The notes: generated from the sequence alone by a model not told the origin. A stretch of DNA of 64,000 nucleotides from Carnobacterium_A antarcticum (GCF_042658365.1 NZ_JBHSQC010000015.1); one strand, 5' to 3'. Counted from the stretch's first letter, positions 7,431-16,222 are shown. Program-made: numbers and translations.

Positions 7431-8171
7431 TCATCGGCCGACAGTCCAACCGCCGTCAATTTTTATTTCTGCGCCTTGTATATAATCGGATTCATCGGAA
7501 GCTAAAAACAAAGCCAATGCTGCGACTTCCTCTGGTTTACCAGCACGTTCAGCAGGAATGTCTTTTAGTCTAGGGTCATCAATGCCTTCAGTCATTTCAG
7601 TATCAATAAAGCCGGGAGCAATTAAATTAGCTTTAATGCCTTTTCTGCCAAAATCATACGTTAATTGCTTTGTAAAACCGACAATGGCGTGTTTTGAAGT
7701 CACATAAGCTGCACCGCCCGCGCCTGCGACAAAACTAGATTGCGAGCCGACATTGATAATGGTTCCTTTGCCTTTATCCAACATCGTTGGCAGAGCAGCT
7801 TTAGAAAGCAGGAAAGGACCTTTTACATTAATAGCCATCAGTTTATCCCACGACTCTTCATCGGTTTCTAACGCATTGTCATAAGCATCATGGATTCCGG
7901 CACTATTAAAAAGAATATCGATCGTTCCGTATTTTTCCAGCGTTTTAGCGACACATTCTTCAACTTCTGTATGTTTTGTCATATCGGCTGAAATAAACAT
8001 CGCTTCTCCGCCAGCCTCTTTGATGGCAGCAACTGCTTCTGCTCCACGTTCTTCATTTCTGCCGACGACAACGACTTTTGCACCTTCAGCAGCATACAAT
8101 TTTGCTGTTGATTCCCCTATACCAGAAGTGGCTCCAGTAACAATTGCGACTTTGTCTTTTAATTTGCTCAT
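7431..8171 (-). CDS. Short-chain dehydrogenase/reductase (SDR, glucose-1-dehydrogenase-like)
   Basis: NAD(P)-dependent oxidoreductase of 246 residues with a classical SDR layout: cofactor motif TGATSGIG at 12-19, NSAG at 89-92 (NNAG variant), catalytic Ser143, Tyr156 and Lys160 (YVTSK), and the APGFIDTEM segment after them. The residue after beta-2 is Arg38 (VVGRNEE), which would favour NADP. The sequence ends GGWTVGR, typical of cytosolic SDRs of this clade. AAAGGAG lies upstream of the ATG. A single gene; the substrate cannot be read from sequence. Confidence 0.92.
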   Translation of the reverse strand: MSKLKDKVAIVTGATSGIGESTAKLYAAEGAKVVVVGRNEERGAEAVAAIKEAGGEAMFISADMTKHTEVEECVAKTLEKYGTIDILFNSAGIHDAYDNALETDEESWDKLMAINVKGPFLLSKAALPTMLDKGKGTIINVGSQSSFVAGAGGAAYVTSKHAIVGFTKQLTYDFGRKGIKANLIAPGFIDTEMTEGIDDPRLKDIPAERAGKPEEVAALALFLASDESDYIQGAEIKIDGGWTVGR

Positions 8172-8322
8172 TTTACCATGCTCCTTTTGTCGTTAATATG
8201 TTGTCCAAATTCAGTATACTAGAAATCAAGAACTGGAGGAATTATTCTGTTTAAGGTACCAAGAGGGGAAAGAACGCTTAGAAATCGAAAATCCTGTTGT
8301 GTACAAATTAATTCTTTAGGTT

Positions 8323-8352
8323 TTCACATTAAGTGCTATACTAGTTTATACA
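8323..8352 (+). promoter_or_regulatory. Candidate promoter of pepF
   Basis: TTCACA (8323-8328) with TATACA (8347-8352) at 18 bases. An alternative -10, TATACT (8337-8342), lacks a good -35. Confidence 0.4.
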
Positions 8353-8402
8353 GGATTAAAATTAGGTTAAAATCAAGAATAACTAAAAAGGAGCGGATAA
8401 GC

Positions 8403-10214
8403 ATGGCACAAGAAGAATTAAAAAATCGGGCAGATGTCCCAGAAGAATTAACATGGGACCTCACAGCCTTATACGAAACTCGAGAAGATTTTGATGCGGC
8501 TGTAGCCGAAATGAAAAGAAACGTTGAACAGTTCTGCAAAAATTATGAAGGCAAGTTAGGAAATGCAGCAACTATCATAGCGGCTTTGAAAGACTATGAA
8601 ACCATTATGCAGACGATGACCTGGACGCATCATTATGCTTTTCTGCCGGAATCAGCGGATATTACCGATCCCGCTAATACTGAACTTTCTCGTCAAATGA
8701 ACAATTTGATGGCAGAAATCAGTGCTCAGTTGTCTTTTTTTGATTCGGAACTGGTGAGCAGCGAAGCAAGCGTATTGGATCAAGTTGCACAAGAAGTACC
8801 GCAATTCGCCTCATATATTCGCCATACGAAAGAAAACAAACAAATCCAATTAGACCCGGCTGTGGAAAAAGCTTTGGCACAATTGGAACCTACATTAGAT
8901 GCAGCAGGAGCCATATATGAGCAAGCTCGTTTAGCGGATATGGATTTCGGAACGTTTACAGTAGCGGGAAAAGAGTACCCGCTGAGCTTTGTATTATATG
9001 AAGATTATTATATGTACCATTCAGACACAGCTATTCGCCGTGCTGCGTTTGACAAGTTTTCAGAAACGCTTAGCCACTACCAAAATGTAGTAGCAGAGGC
9101 TTATTATACACAAGTCCAAAAAGAAAAAACGATGGCTACGATGCGTGGGTTTGATTCAGTCTTTGATTACTTGCTGTATGACCAAGAAGTAGATCAAGAC
9201 TTATACAACCGGCAAATCGATACGATCATGGAAGACTTGGCACCCGTGATGCAAAAATACATTACTCATGTTAAGGAAGTCAGTGGACTGGATAAAATGA
9301 CTTACGCAGATTTAAAAATCGATTTAGATCCCGAGTATGCTGTTGAAGTAACGGTCGAACAATCTAAAGAAATCGTTGAGGATGCGTTAAGTACGTTAGG
9401 GCAAGATTATGTCGCTAAAGTAATGCAAGCTTATCCAGAACGTTGGGTTGATTTTGTGCAAAACAAAGGGAAGTCGACGGGCGGATTTTGTACAAGTCCT
9501 TATGGCAAACACCCGTATATCTTGATGTCTTGGTCTAACCAGTTGTCAGATGTTTATACGTTTATCCATGAAATCGGACATGCTGGACAAGGCTTATTAG
9601 CTGCAGAAAACAATTCTATTTTAGGTGAGAACCCATCTCTTTATTTAATTGAAGCTCCTTCAACCTTTAATGAATTGCTGCTGACAGATTCTTTAGCACG
9701 TAAAAGCGATCATCCGCGGATGGAGCGCTTTGCATTAACCAATATGCTTACAAACACTTATTTCCATAATTTTATTACGCATTTATTGGAAGCTGCTTAT
9801 CAACGTGAAGTTTATAAATTGATCGATGCCGGCAAAGGTTTTGATGCAGCGAAATTAAGCGAGCTCAAACGAGCTGTTTTAGAGCAATTCTGGGGAGATG
9901 CAGTAGAAATCAATCCTGGTGCTGAATTGACTTGGATGCGCCAAATCCATTATTATATGGGACTGTATTCTTACACGTATTCTGCTGGATTAACGATTGC
10001 TACACAAGCATTCTTGCGTATAAAAGCAGAAGGACAGCCTGCTGTTGCAGAATGGCTGGAGTTTTTAGCAATGGGCGACCAATACAAACCAGCTGAAGCA
10101 GCCAAAAAGGCTGGCGTAGATATTACGACCGATAAACCTTTGAATGATACCATTCATTATTTAGATGAATCGGTCAACAAGATCATTGAGTTAAGTGGAG
10201 AGATCGAAGAATAA
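8403..10214 (+). CDS. pepF: Oligoendopeptidase F
   Basis: Zinc metallopeptidase of family M3B that cuts 7- to 17-residue peptides in the cytoplasm; in lactic acid bacteria it works downstream of oligopeptide uptake and in protein turnover. The 603-residue length is typical. The zinc site HEIGH is at 389-393, followed by the M3 pattern, with the third ligand Glu in IEAPSTFNE about 26 residues on. A helical N-terminal lid domain covers about 1-200. AAAAAGGAGCGG lies nine bases before the ATG. Monocistronic, ended by a strong bidirectional terminator. Confidence 0.97.
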   Translation: MAQEELKNRADVPEELTWDLTALYETREDFDAAVAEMKRNVEQFCKNYEGKLGNAATIIAALKDYETIMQTMTWTHHYAFLPESADITDPANTELSRQMNNLMAEISAQLSFFDSELVSSEASVLDQVAQEVPQFASYIRHTKENKQIQLDPAVEKALAQLEPTLDAAGAIYEQARLADMDFGTFTVAGKEYPLSFVLYEDYYMYHSDTAIRRAAFDKFSETLSHYQNVVAEAYYTQVQKEKTMATMRGFDSVFDYLLYDQEVDQDLYNRQIDTIMEDLAPVMQKYITHVKEVSGLDKMTYADLKIDLDPEYAVEVTVEQSKEIVEDALSTLGQDYVAKVMQAYPERWVDFVQNKGKSTGGFCTSPYGKHPYILMSWSNQLSDVYTFIHEIGHAGQGLLAAENNSILGENPSLYLIEAPSTFNELLLTDSLARKSDHPRMERFALTNMLTNTYFHNFITHLLEAAYQREVYKLIDAGKGFDAAKLSELKRAVLEQFWGDAVEINPGAELTWMRQIHYYMGLYSYTYSAGLTIATQAFLRIKAEGQPAVAEWLEFLAMGDQYKPAEAAKKAGVDITTDKPLNDTIHYLDESVNKIIELSGEIEE

Positions 10215-10252
10215 ATGCTCTGAATAAGTTTTTACAGGATAAAAATAGTATT

Positions 10253-10292
10253 AAAAAGGGGACTGAGAATTAAATTCTCAGTCCCCTTTTTA
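10253..10292 (+). terminator. Intrinsic terminator, bidirectional
   Basis: AAAAAGGGGACTGAGAAT pairs perfectly with ATTCTCAGTCCCCTTTTT. Runs of A and T at both ends suit pepF and the convergent gene at 10299. Confidence 0.93.
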
Positions 10293-10298
10293 ATGGAA

Positions 10299-10718
10299 TT
10301 AACTTAAATCGATAGAAATAACTTCTGCATCTTTTGTTCCTTTAAGAGAAACAGTTTCTGGTTGGATTTGTAAAATGAGAATATTGGGATCATCTTTTCC
10401 ATCAAAGATAAGGTTCATATACGGACTCCAAAGGTGCTCGATTAACGATTGGTCGTCTGTAAGAGACGTTTTTCCTTCAATCTCTACATATTGGTTGTGC
10501 AGTAAACCAGTGTCATAGCCTAGCAAAACAAATGTGTTAGGATTTTTCTTTAAATCTTCAACTTTTTCTGTGCGTTTGTCTGTAAGGGTATAAAGAACAA
10601 AACCTTCGTTAAAAAAAGTCATGTAACGAGAAACGGGTTTGTTGTCAGAAATGGTGGACATCGTACCAATATTATTTTTGCTAATAATTTTTAGTGCTTT
10701 TTCCCGTGCATCTGCCAT
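10299..10718 (-). CDS. Pyridoxamine 5'-phosphate oxidase-fold protein (general stress protein 26-like)
   Basis: A 139-residue split-barrel flavin-binding protein. The N-terminal helix (MADAREKALKIISKNN) and the strand TMSTISDNKPVSRYMTFF match the GSP26/pyridoxamine-oxidase-like family, and the later KTEKVEDLKKNPNTFVLLGY-like region is the usual cofactor-proximal turn. Such proteins bind FMN, FAD or F420 and often respond to stress; the activity here is unknown. The ATG at 10718 follows GGAGGTATTCTA, so the 19-residue upstream extension is rejected. Divergent from the sugar transporter operon, with a shared 226-bp control region. Confidence 0.85.
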   Translation of the reverse strand: MADAREKALKIISKNNIGTMSTISDNKPVSRYMTFFNEGFVLYTLTDKRTEKVEDLKKNPNTFVLLGYDTGLLHNQYVEIEGKTSLTDDQSLIEHLWSPYMNLIFDGKDDPNILILQIQPETVSLKGTKDAEVISIDLS

Positions 10719-10776
10719 TAGAATACCTCCATTCTTCATTACCGCAATTATCGCATATGCTCCGTTTTCAATCAAA

Positions 10777-10788
10777 GAAAACGGTTTC
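10777..10788. promoter_or_regulatory. LacI-family-like operator half of the divergent control region
   Basis: GAAAACGGTTTC is a near-palindrome with a central CG, resembling the operators at the sucrose locus (54646 and 54668). It lies between the pyridoxamine-oxidase-like gene and the sugar transporter. The binding protein is not identified. Confidence 0.4.
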
Positions 10789-10839
10789 TGTTGTTTTTAA
10801 CAGCAGAGGTATTTTGGGAAGTAAAAGTTTGGTCAAGAA

Positions 10840-10853
10840 TGAAAGCGTTTCAT
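10840..10853 (+). promoter_or_regulatory. cre-like CcpA site upstream of the sugar transporter
   Basis: TGAAAGCGTTTCAT differs from the cre consensus TGWAARCGYTWNCW at one position. It lies upstream of a TATTAT (10878-10883) that may be the -10, and about 100 bases before the binding-protein gene. This fits carbon catabolite repression. Confidence 0.65.
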
Positions 10854-10944
10854 TTATGTTAGGAGGCCGAAACGTGTTATTATGAAGAAAATACAAGTGC
10901 AAAAAATAAAGGTGTTCTAAAAAATTACTTTGGAGGTTAAGGAT

Positions 10945-12258
10945 ATGAAGAAAAAGTGGGCAGTTTTACTTTACAGTGCATTAAGTTTATCTTTGCTTGC
11001 AGCATGTTCTGATTCTGGCGGGAATGAGGCAAAGCAGTCAGCAGGCTCAGACGATTCAACGTTGACCGTTTGGGCGTGGGATAAAAATTTCAATATCCCG
11101 ATTATGGAAATGGCCGGAGAGTATTACAAAAAGGACGGACATGAAGATTTTAAAGTAAATGTGGTGGAGATGTCTAATGAGGATACCAAGCAAAAAATGG
11201 TTTCTGGATTTACATCGGGTGTATCGGAAGGGTTACCAGATATCGTATTAATAGAAGATTATGATACACAAAGCTTTTTTATTAACTATGAAGATAAATT
11301 TGCTGAATTATCAAATGATATCGCTTTCGAAGAGTTTGCTCAGTATAAGGTCGATGCCGTAACGCATAATGACGGTGTTTATGCCATTCCATTCGATTCT
11401 GGCTCAGCTGGACTGTACTATAGGACCGATTATTTGGAAGAAGCCGGCTACTCGCCTGAAGATATGCAAGATTTGACTTGGTCAGAATTCGTTCAAATCG
11501 GCAAAGATGTAAAAGAAAAAACCGGCAAATGGTTCGTGGCTTTCATTCCTAACAGAGGGACACATTATATGCAAATGGCCATGCAATCTGCTGGACTTTG
11601 GTATTTTGACGATCAGGGAAAAGTATTTTTCAAAGATAATCCTGTTATTAGAGAGATGGCCGTCATTCTTAAAGACATAGAAAAAAACCAATTGGCAAAA
11701 CCAGTCGATTACTTTGCAGCAGAGGGTATTGGAGCGGTTACCAGCGGAGAAGTGGCAGCGGTTAATTCAGCCGTCTGGTATTCGGCAACCATTAAATCAG
11801 CAGAAGACCAAGCGGGCAAATGGGCATATACGAATATACCGAAACTGGAAACAGTAGAAAACGCTACTCATTTTTCAAATTTGGGAGGCTCTAGCTGGGC
11901 AGTTCTAGAAGATTCGCCTAATAAAGACCTCGCTATTGATTTCCTTAAAACGGAATTTGCTGGCAATGATGAGTTTTACCAAGAAATCCTTGTGGATAAA
12001 GGAGCAGTCGGAACTTACATTCCTTCTCAAACAGGGGAAGCCTACCAATACAAAGACCCGTATTTTAATGATGCGCAGATTTACAAAGACTTTTCTGAAT
12101 GGTCAGCTGAAATTCCAGGAGTCGATTACGGTGTAAATACAAACGTAGCAGTAGATGCTTTAAGATCTGTTTTACAGGATTATTTCGATGACAAACTGAC
12201 ATTAGATGAAATGCTTGAACAAGCGGAAGAGTATTACAATATGCAAGTTGGAGAATAA
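10945..12258 (+). CDS. CUT1-family sugar ABC transporter substrate-binding lipoprotein
   Basis: Binds an oligosaccharide or sugar outside the cell and delivers it to the two permeases that follow. 437 residues; signal peptide with lipobox LAAC and lipidated Cys at residue 21, then an SBP family 1 body (LTVWAWDKNFNIP, PDIVLIEDY, YAIPFDSGSAGLYYRTDYLEEAGY, GGSSWAV). The ATG is chosen because GGAGGT lies seven bases upstream, whereas an upstream TTG is part of that site. A hairpin just downstream (12269-12317) probably lets only part of the transcript run into the permease genes, giving more binding protein than permease. Sugar specificity is not evident. Confidence 0.92.
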   Translation: MKKKWAVLLYSALSLSLLAACSDSGGNEAKQSAGSDDSTLTVWAWDKNFNIPIMEMAGEYYKKDGHEDFKVNVVEMSNEDTKQKMVSGFTSGVSEGLPDIVLIEDYDTQSFFINYEDKFAELSNDIAFEEFAQYKVDAVTHNDGVYAIPFDSGSAGLYYRTDYLEEAGYSPEDMQDLTWSEFVQIGKDVKEKTGKWFVAFIPNRGTHYMQMAMQSAGLWYFDDQGKVFFKDNPVIREMAVILKDIEKNQLAKPVDYFAAEGIGAVTSGEVAAVNSAVWYSATIKSAEDQAGKWAYTNIPKLETVENATHFSNLGGSSWAVLEDSPNKDLAIDFLKTEFAGNDEFYQEILVDKGAVGTYIPSQTGEAYQYKDPYFNDAQIYKDFSEWSAEIPGVDYGVNTNVAVDALRSVLQDYFDDKLTLDEMLEQAEEYYNMQVGE

Positions 12259-12268
12259 ATTTAGTTGA

Positions 12269-12317
12269 ACGAGCAGCGGCTGTTCTTTAGCTTAAAAGTC
12301 TGCTGCTTGTTTTTTTA
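12269..12317 (+). terminator. Leaky terminator between binding-protein and permease genes
   Basis: GAGCAGC pairs with GCTGCTT across a 24-base loop, followed by GTTTTTTTATT. Its modest stem and position inside the operon suggest partial termination. Confidence 0.6.
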
Positions 12318-12359
12318 TTAATTAAGACAGTTTTCAAACTAAGAGAAAGGAGAACGGCT

Positions 12360-13232
12360 ATGAAACCTAAAAAATCCTCAGGACAGCGGGAAGTTTGGAA
12401 ATTTATTGTGTTTGCGGTGATTTTCGGAAGTGTTTTCTTATTGTATCCAATTTTTTATTCCATTTATATCTCCTTTCATAATATGCAAGGAATCCAATCA
12501 GTTTTTACTGGATTTGATAACTATATCCGCATGTTTCACGATAAAGTTTTTGTTAAAGCCTTGATGAACAATTTTACGTACTTAATTTTTCAGGTGCCTA
12601 TTATGTTGGTGTTAGGATTGCTGTTAGCTTTTATTTTAAATTCACCAAAATTGAAAGGGAAAAACTTTTTCATGTTGGCTCTTTTTCTGCCATGTGTGAC
12701 GTCATTGGTTTCTTATGCAGTATTATTCAAAATGATGTTCCAAGTCAGTGGGATCGTGAACAAGATGTTACTGACGATCGGGTTGATTCAAGATCCAATC
12801 AATTGGCTCAACAGTCCTTTTTGGGCGAAAGTAACGGTGATCATGGCATTGTGTTGGCGTTGGACTGGCTATAATATGATTTTTTACCTAGCTGGATTGC
12901 AAAATATTTCAACAGAAACGTTAGAGGCTGCTTCAATTGACGGTGCTAATGCCTTTCAAAAATTCTTCTTTGTTATTATTCTGCAACTTAAACCGGTCAT
13001 TGTTTTTACTACTATTACCTCGACGATTGGAACCATTCAGTTGTTTGATGAAGTAGTCAACTTGACTGGCGGCGGGCCTTCCAATGAAACACTGACAGCT
13101 GCTCAGCTGATTTATAATCATTCGTTTGTCTACACATCCAATTTTGGTTACTCAGCAACGCTATCTTGGGCGCTGGTAGTGATCATCGCTATTCTATCGG
13201 TCATTCAATTAGCAGTCACTAATAAGGAATAG
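12360..13232 (+). CDS. Sugar ABC transporter permease (MalF type)
   Basis: A 290-residue inner-membrane permease of the CUT1 family. Six hydrophobic segments are visible, with an N-terminal helix near residues 15-35 and the EAA loop ETLEAASIDGANAFQKFF (about 184-201), where the ATPase docks. AAAGGAG lies eight bases before the ATG. It pairs with the MalG-type permease 32 bases downstream. No ATPase gene is present, so a shared MsmX/MsmK-type ATPase elsewhere in the genome is expected. The 38 bases before its start are nearly repeated before the next gene. Confidence 0.93.
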   Translation: MKPKKSSGQREVWKFIVFAVIFGSVFLLYPIFYSIYISFHNMQGIQSVFTGFDNYIRMFHDKVFVKALMNNFTYLIFQVPIMLVLGLLLAFILNSPKLKGKNFFMLALFLPCVTSLVSYAVLFKMMFQVSGIVNKMLLTIGLIQDPINWLNSPFWAKVTVIMALCWRWTGYNMIFYLAGLQNISTETLEAASIDGANAFQKFFFVIILQLKPVIVFTTITSTIGTIQLFDEVVNLTGGGPSNETLTAAQLIYNHSFVYTSNFGYSATLSWALVVIIAILSVIQLAVTNKE

Positions 13233-13264
13233 CCGTTTTCAGTCTAAGAGGAAAGGAGAACGTT

Positions 13265-14080
13265 ATGAAATCAAAAATACTGACCCCTTTAAAATACTTG
13301 TTCCTGATCATCTGTTCGATTATTTCGATTTTCCCTTTCTATTGGATGGTGGCAGGCGCGACCAATACCTCCAATCAAATTGCTGAAGGTAAAATCACTT
13401 TGGGAAATCAATTTTTAGTTAATCTCAAAAGTTTGTTTGAGGGTTACAATATACCGTTGATCATGTGGAATTCGATTAAAGTTACGCTCATCACGGTAGT
13501 TTTAAGCTTGTTGGTAACGTCATTGGCAGCATTTGGTTTTGAAAAATTTAAAACGCGTAAAAGCGAAATAATTTATTCGATTTTTTTGCTGTTTATGATG
13601 ATTCCTTTTGCTGCACTCGTGATCCCATTGTTTAAAATGATGGCTGGTTTTCATCTAGTCAATCAACATTTAGCCCTTATTTTGCCGTCTGTATCCAATC
13701 TTTTCTTGATTTTTTTCTTTCGGCAAAGCTTTAAATCCTTTCCAAATGAAATCATTGATTCAGGACGGATCGAAGGTGCAGGCAGCTATGGTATCTTTTT
13801 CAGACTCGTGTTCCCCATGATGAAATCAACGTATGCCGCGGCAACGATCTATTCTTTTATGAATTCATGGAACAGTTATCTTTTGCCGTTGATCATCTTG
13901 CAGACGGAAGACAAATATACAATGACATTGTTGATCTCTGGACTTTCTTCCGCTTCTTATGTCGCCAATTACGGTGTTCAAATGGTAGCTATTGTGATAG
14001 CTACCATTCCAACTCTGATTTTATTTGTTGCGATGCAAAAGAGTTTTGTCGCAGGTATGACCGGTTCTATAAAGGCTTGA
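13265..14080 (+). CDS. Sugar ABC transporter permease (MalG type)
   Basis: Second permease of the CUT1 importer: 271 residues, six hydrophobic segments, and an EAA loop (NEIIDSGRIEGAGSYGIFFR, around residue 161) in which the usual Ala-Ala is replaced by Ser-Gly. The extracytoplasmic loop after helix 1 starts with the family pattern FYWMVAGATNTSNQI. AAAGGAG is seven bases before the ATG. It ends the operon, followed by a clear terminator. Confidence 0.93.
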   Translation: MKSKILTPLKYLFLIICSIISIFPFYWMVAGATNTSNQIAEGKITLGNQFLVNLKSLFEGYNIPLIMWNSIKVTLITVVLSLLVTSLAAFGFEKFKTRKSEIIYSIFLLFMMIPFAALVIPLFKMMAGFHLVNQHLALILPSVSNLFLIFFFRQSFKSFPNEIIDSGRIEGAGSYGIFFRLVFPMMKSTYAAATIYSFMNSWNSYLLPLIILQTEDKYTMTLLISGLSSASYVANYGVQMVAIVIATIPTLILFVAMQKSFVAGMTGSIKA

Positions 14081-14101
14081 TACGTTAATACAATAGTAAA
14101 G

Positions 14102-14138
14102 AAGGTGCTGACGAACGATAGGATCAGCACCTTTTTTT
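14102..14138 (+). terminator. Intrinsic terminator of the sugar transporter operon
   Basis: AAGGTGCTGA pairs with TCAGCACCTT over a 12-base loop, followed by seven T in total. Confidence 0.93.
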
Positions 14139-14143
14139 GCCCA

Positions 14144-14181
14144 TAAAACAAAGCAAGAGAGTTCGATCAACTCTCTTGCTT
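14144..14181 (-). terminator. Intrinsic terminator of the GPH-symporter remnant
   Basis: AAGCAAGAGAGTT pairs perfectly with AACTCTCTTGCTT; on the minus strand TGTTTTAT follows. It is a relic of the once complete gene at 14210. Confidence 0.8.
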
Positions 14182-14209
14182 TGTATTTAAAATGATAAGG
14201 TTAATACCT

Positions 14210-14690
14210 TTATTGTTGATTGCGACGTGCTGATAGAGTAGCCACGTTAGCGTTAACAGTGTTTTTGTCTAATGGATAAATAAAGAACAAACAAGCAGCA
14301 ACAAGCAGTGATATGCTCCCAATAGCTGGTACGATACTCGCAACAGAGTAAAGCTTACCTAGAACAGCCGTATTTTGGACTGTAGCCGTAGAAGCATATC
14401 CAATAGCCGTTAAGGCAAATCCACCTAAACCACCAGCTAATGCTTGCTCAATTTTACGAGAGAAAGAGTATACAGCATAAACCGTACCGTCTTCACGTTC
14501 TCCGGTTTGGACTTCTTGGTAATCGATAACATCGGTAATGAAGGCCCAGATAATGATGTTAAAATAGTTCATTCCTAAGTTTTCTAAGAAAGCAAACGTA
14601 AGATAAAGGCTGTCATACTTGTATTTGTTAAATGAAAGAAAAGAATGGACTTTTTAGAAGATATTAGTTGAAATAAAACTTTTTAATTGA
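14210..14690 (-). pseudogene. C-terminal remnant of a GPH-family sugar:cation symporter
   Basis: Only the last ~160 codons of a glycoside-pentoside-hexuronide symporter (LacS/MelB-like, normally ~450-480 residues) remain. The conserved GPH segment WAFITDVIDYQEVQTGER and the following GTVYAVYSFSRKIEQA are intact, and so are the last two or three transmembrane helices and the stop. The frame is open upstream through ENLGMNYF to an in-frame TAA near 14691, but no N-terminal half exists. A TTGACA/TATGCT promoter for the next gene begins exactly where homology stops, so a deletion or rearrangement joined these segments. A neighbour of the sugar ABC operon, it may once have served the same saccharide. 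Confidence 0.82.
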
Positions 14691-14714
14691 CACTCTAGCT
14701 CATCCAAGTATGCT
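14687..14714 (+). promoter_or_regulatory. Promoter upstream of the PhnB-like VOC gene
   Basis: Perfect TTGACA (14687-14692), a 16-base spacer and TATGCT (14709-14714). A second TTGACA at 14742-14747 with CTTTAT 18 bases on may add a closer start. Confidence 0.65.
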
Positions 14715-14831
14715 TAAATGAACAAAGGCAATCGCTTTATTTTGACACTTACTCATTAACGTTTGCTTTATTAAAAGCCGCATTTGCCCAGTGCTAATAG
14801 CCTGTTCAACTAAAAGGAAAGAGGAAACAAC

Positions 14832-15296
14832 ATGCAAAAGATCATCACTCATTTGTGGTTTGATAATGAAGCACAAGAAGCCGTTGATTTGTACACCAGT
14901 ATTTTTGCAGATTCAAAAATTTTAACGACCGAGCATCTAAACGCTCCCGGCGAAGGAAATGAAGGAAGTGTCATGGCAATTGAATTTCAGTTAGCAGGAC
15001 AAGAGTTCATCGCCATTAATGGAGGTCCTTATTTCACATTTACCCCAGCAATGTCACTGTATATTAACTGTGAGACCCAATTAGAAGTTGATACCATCTG
15101 GGATACTTTAGTATTAGAAGGCGAGCCGGGAGAATGCGGTTGGCTAACCGATAAATACGGTATTTCTTGGCAAGTTGTTCCTACTGTATTAAGAAAACTT
15201 TTAACAGATGCTGATCCGGTCAAACGGGATGCTGTTTCAACTGCTATGTTCAAAATGAAAAAAACTAGAGATAACAGAATTACAAAAAGCTTATGA
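14832..15296 (+). CDS. PhnB-like VOC protein with a frameshifted C-terminus
   Basis: A VOC-superfamily protein of the PhnB/3-demethylubiquinone-methyltransferase-like type: MQKIITHLWFDNEAQEAV, then YTSIFADSKI, FIAINGG and FTFTPAMSLYI are the standard blocks. The family usually ends KMKKlDIaeLekAY. Here the annotated frame ends KMKKTRDNRITKSL, but after ATG the run of seven A shifts the frame: deleting one A at 15258-15264 restores LEITELQKAYDNA and a stop at 15304-15306. This is therefore a one-base insertion, natural or a sequencing error, that replaces the terminal helix. AAAGAGG precedes the ATG. Enzymatic role is unknown. Confidence 0.82.
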   Translation: MQKIITHLWFDNEAQEAVDLYTSIFADSKILTTEHLNAPGEGNEGSVMAIEFQLAGQEFIAINGGPYFTFTPAMSLYINCETQLEVDTIWDTLVLEGEPGECGWLTDKYGISWQVVPTVLRKLLTDADPVKRDAVSTAMFKMKKTRDNRITKSL

Positions 15297-15361
15297 TAAT
15301 GCTTGATCACTCCTTGTTTTTCAAACAGCTGTAAAAAGGTCAAAATGAAGGGACCGGTTAA

Positions 15362-16036
15362 ATGAAACGTTTTTTATCCACTGTAGTTATGCTTGCTTTA
15401 GCCATTGTGATTGGTTTTTGGCTGGGAAGCACGAATGTTTTAGATGGAACAAAGATCGGCGATGCCCTTTCTTTTATAACTGAAAAGATTCCTGTCCCTC
15501 AAGATTGGAAGATTTTGCTTCCTGATGAATCAGAATCATCAATGCCCCAAGTGCCTAACAACAAAGCAGCAGAATCAAGTTCCTCAGTTCCAGCAACTAT
15601 TGATGAAGAAGATGAAACATCTACTATTGATTATGTGGCAATAGAAGATCATATACTTGAGCTCTTAAATGATTTGCGCCAGGAAAAGAATTTAAATGCA
15701 TTAAAACCAAATGAACAATTGAAAAAAGCGAGTCGCCAAAGAGCCAAAGAAACGAAAGAGTCATTTGCCCATACGCGTCCAGATGGAAGGGAAATGGCGA
15801 CTATATTTGAAGAACCAGAATATGAATATGTTTATCAGTTAGTAGGCGAGAATATTGGTATGGCCACGTATTATTTAGACGAGGAGGGTATGGCTGAATT
15901 AATGTTTGGTGGTTGGAAAAATAGTCCCGGACATTATGAAAATATGGTGCGTGAAAATTTTGAAGAAATCGGCATTGGGGTTTACTATGATGGAGAAACA
16001 CTCTATGCTGCTCAGCTTTTTGGCACACCAAGGTAA
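15362..16036 (+). CDS. CAP-domain (SCP/PR1, YkwD-like) secreted or membrane-anchored protein
   Basis: A 224-residue protein with an N-terminal signal or anchor helix (residues 4-22), a 70-residue acidic, Ser-rich linker, and a CAP domain from about 95 to the end. CAP signatures are FAHTRPDG (His is part of the CAP cavity), GENIG and GGWKNSPGHYENM, with the second cavity His in SPGHYENM. CAP proteins in Firmicutes are extracellular, with proposed protease, lipid-binding or wall roles; none is proven for YkwD. AAGGGA nine bases upstream supports the start. Both neighbours are damaged genes, yet this one is intact. Confidence 0.9.
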   Translation: MKRFLSTVVMLALAIVIGFWLGSTNVLDGTKIGDALSFITEKIPVPQDWKILLPDESESSMPQVPNNKAAESSSSVPATIDEEDETSTIDYVAIEDHILELLNDLRQEKNLNALKPNEQLKKASRQRAKETKESFAHTRPDGREMATIFEEPEYEYVYQLVGENIGMATYYLDEEGMAELMFGGWKNSPGHYENMVRENFEEIGIGVYYDGETLYAAQLFGTPR

Positions 16037-16118
16037 TCCTTGATTAGTAAAAAGATAGTTGAACGTTAACGATTTACAAGAGGGTACTAAAAAAATCAGA
16101 ACAAGTAGTTAAAAAAAT

Positions 16119-16181
16119 AGACCTATTCCTTTTTTACAGGAAGCAATTTTTATTGGGTGTTGCATAAGGTCTCTTTTTTTT
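16119..16181 (+). terminator. Probable terminator after the CAP-domain gene
   Basis: AGACCT pairs with AGGTCT across a structured 42-base loop, followed by a run of eight to nine T. The stem is short. Confidence 0.5.
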
Positions 16182-16222
16182 AATGTCTTTGACATTGGGT
16201 CCGCTTTACTGAATGATAGTTA

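Noticed and set aside
10694..10885. 63-codon plus-strand open frame in the divergent control region
   Set aside because: It covers the pyridoxamine-oxidase ribosome site, the cre-like site and the palindrome and has no ribosome binding site.
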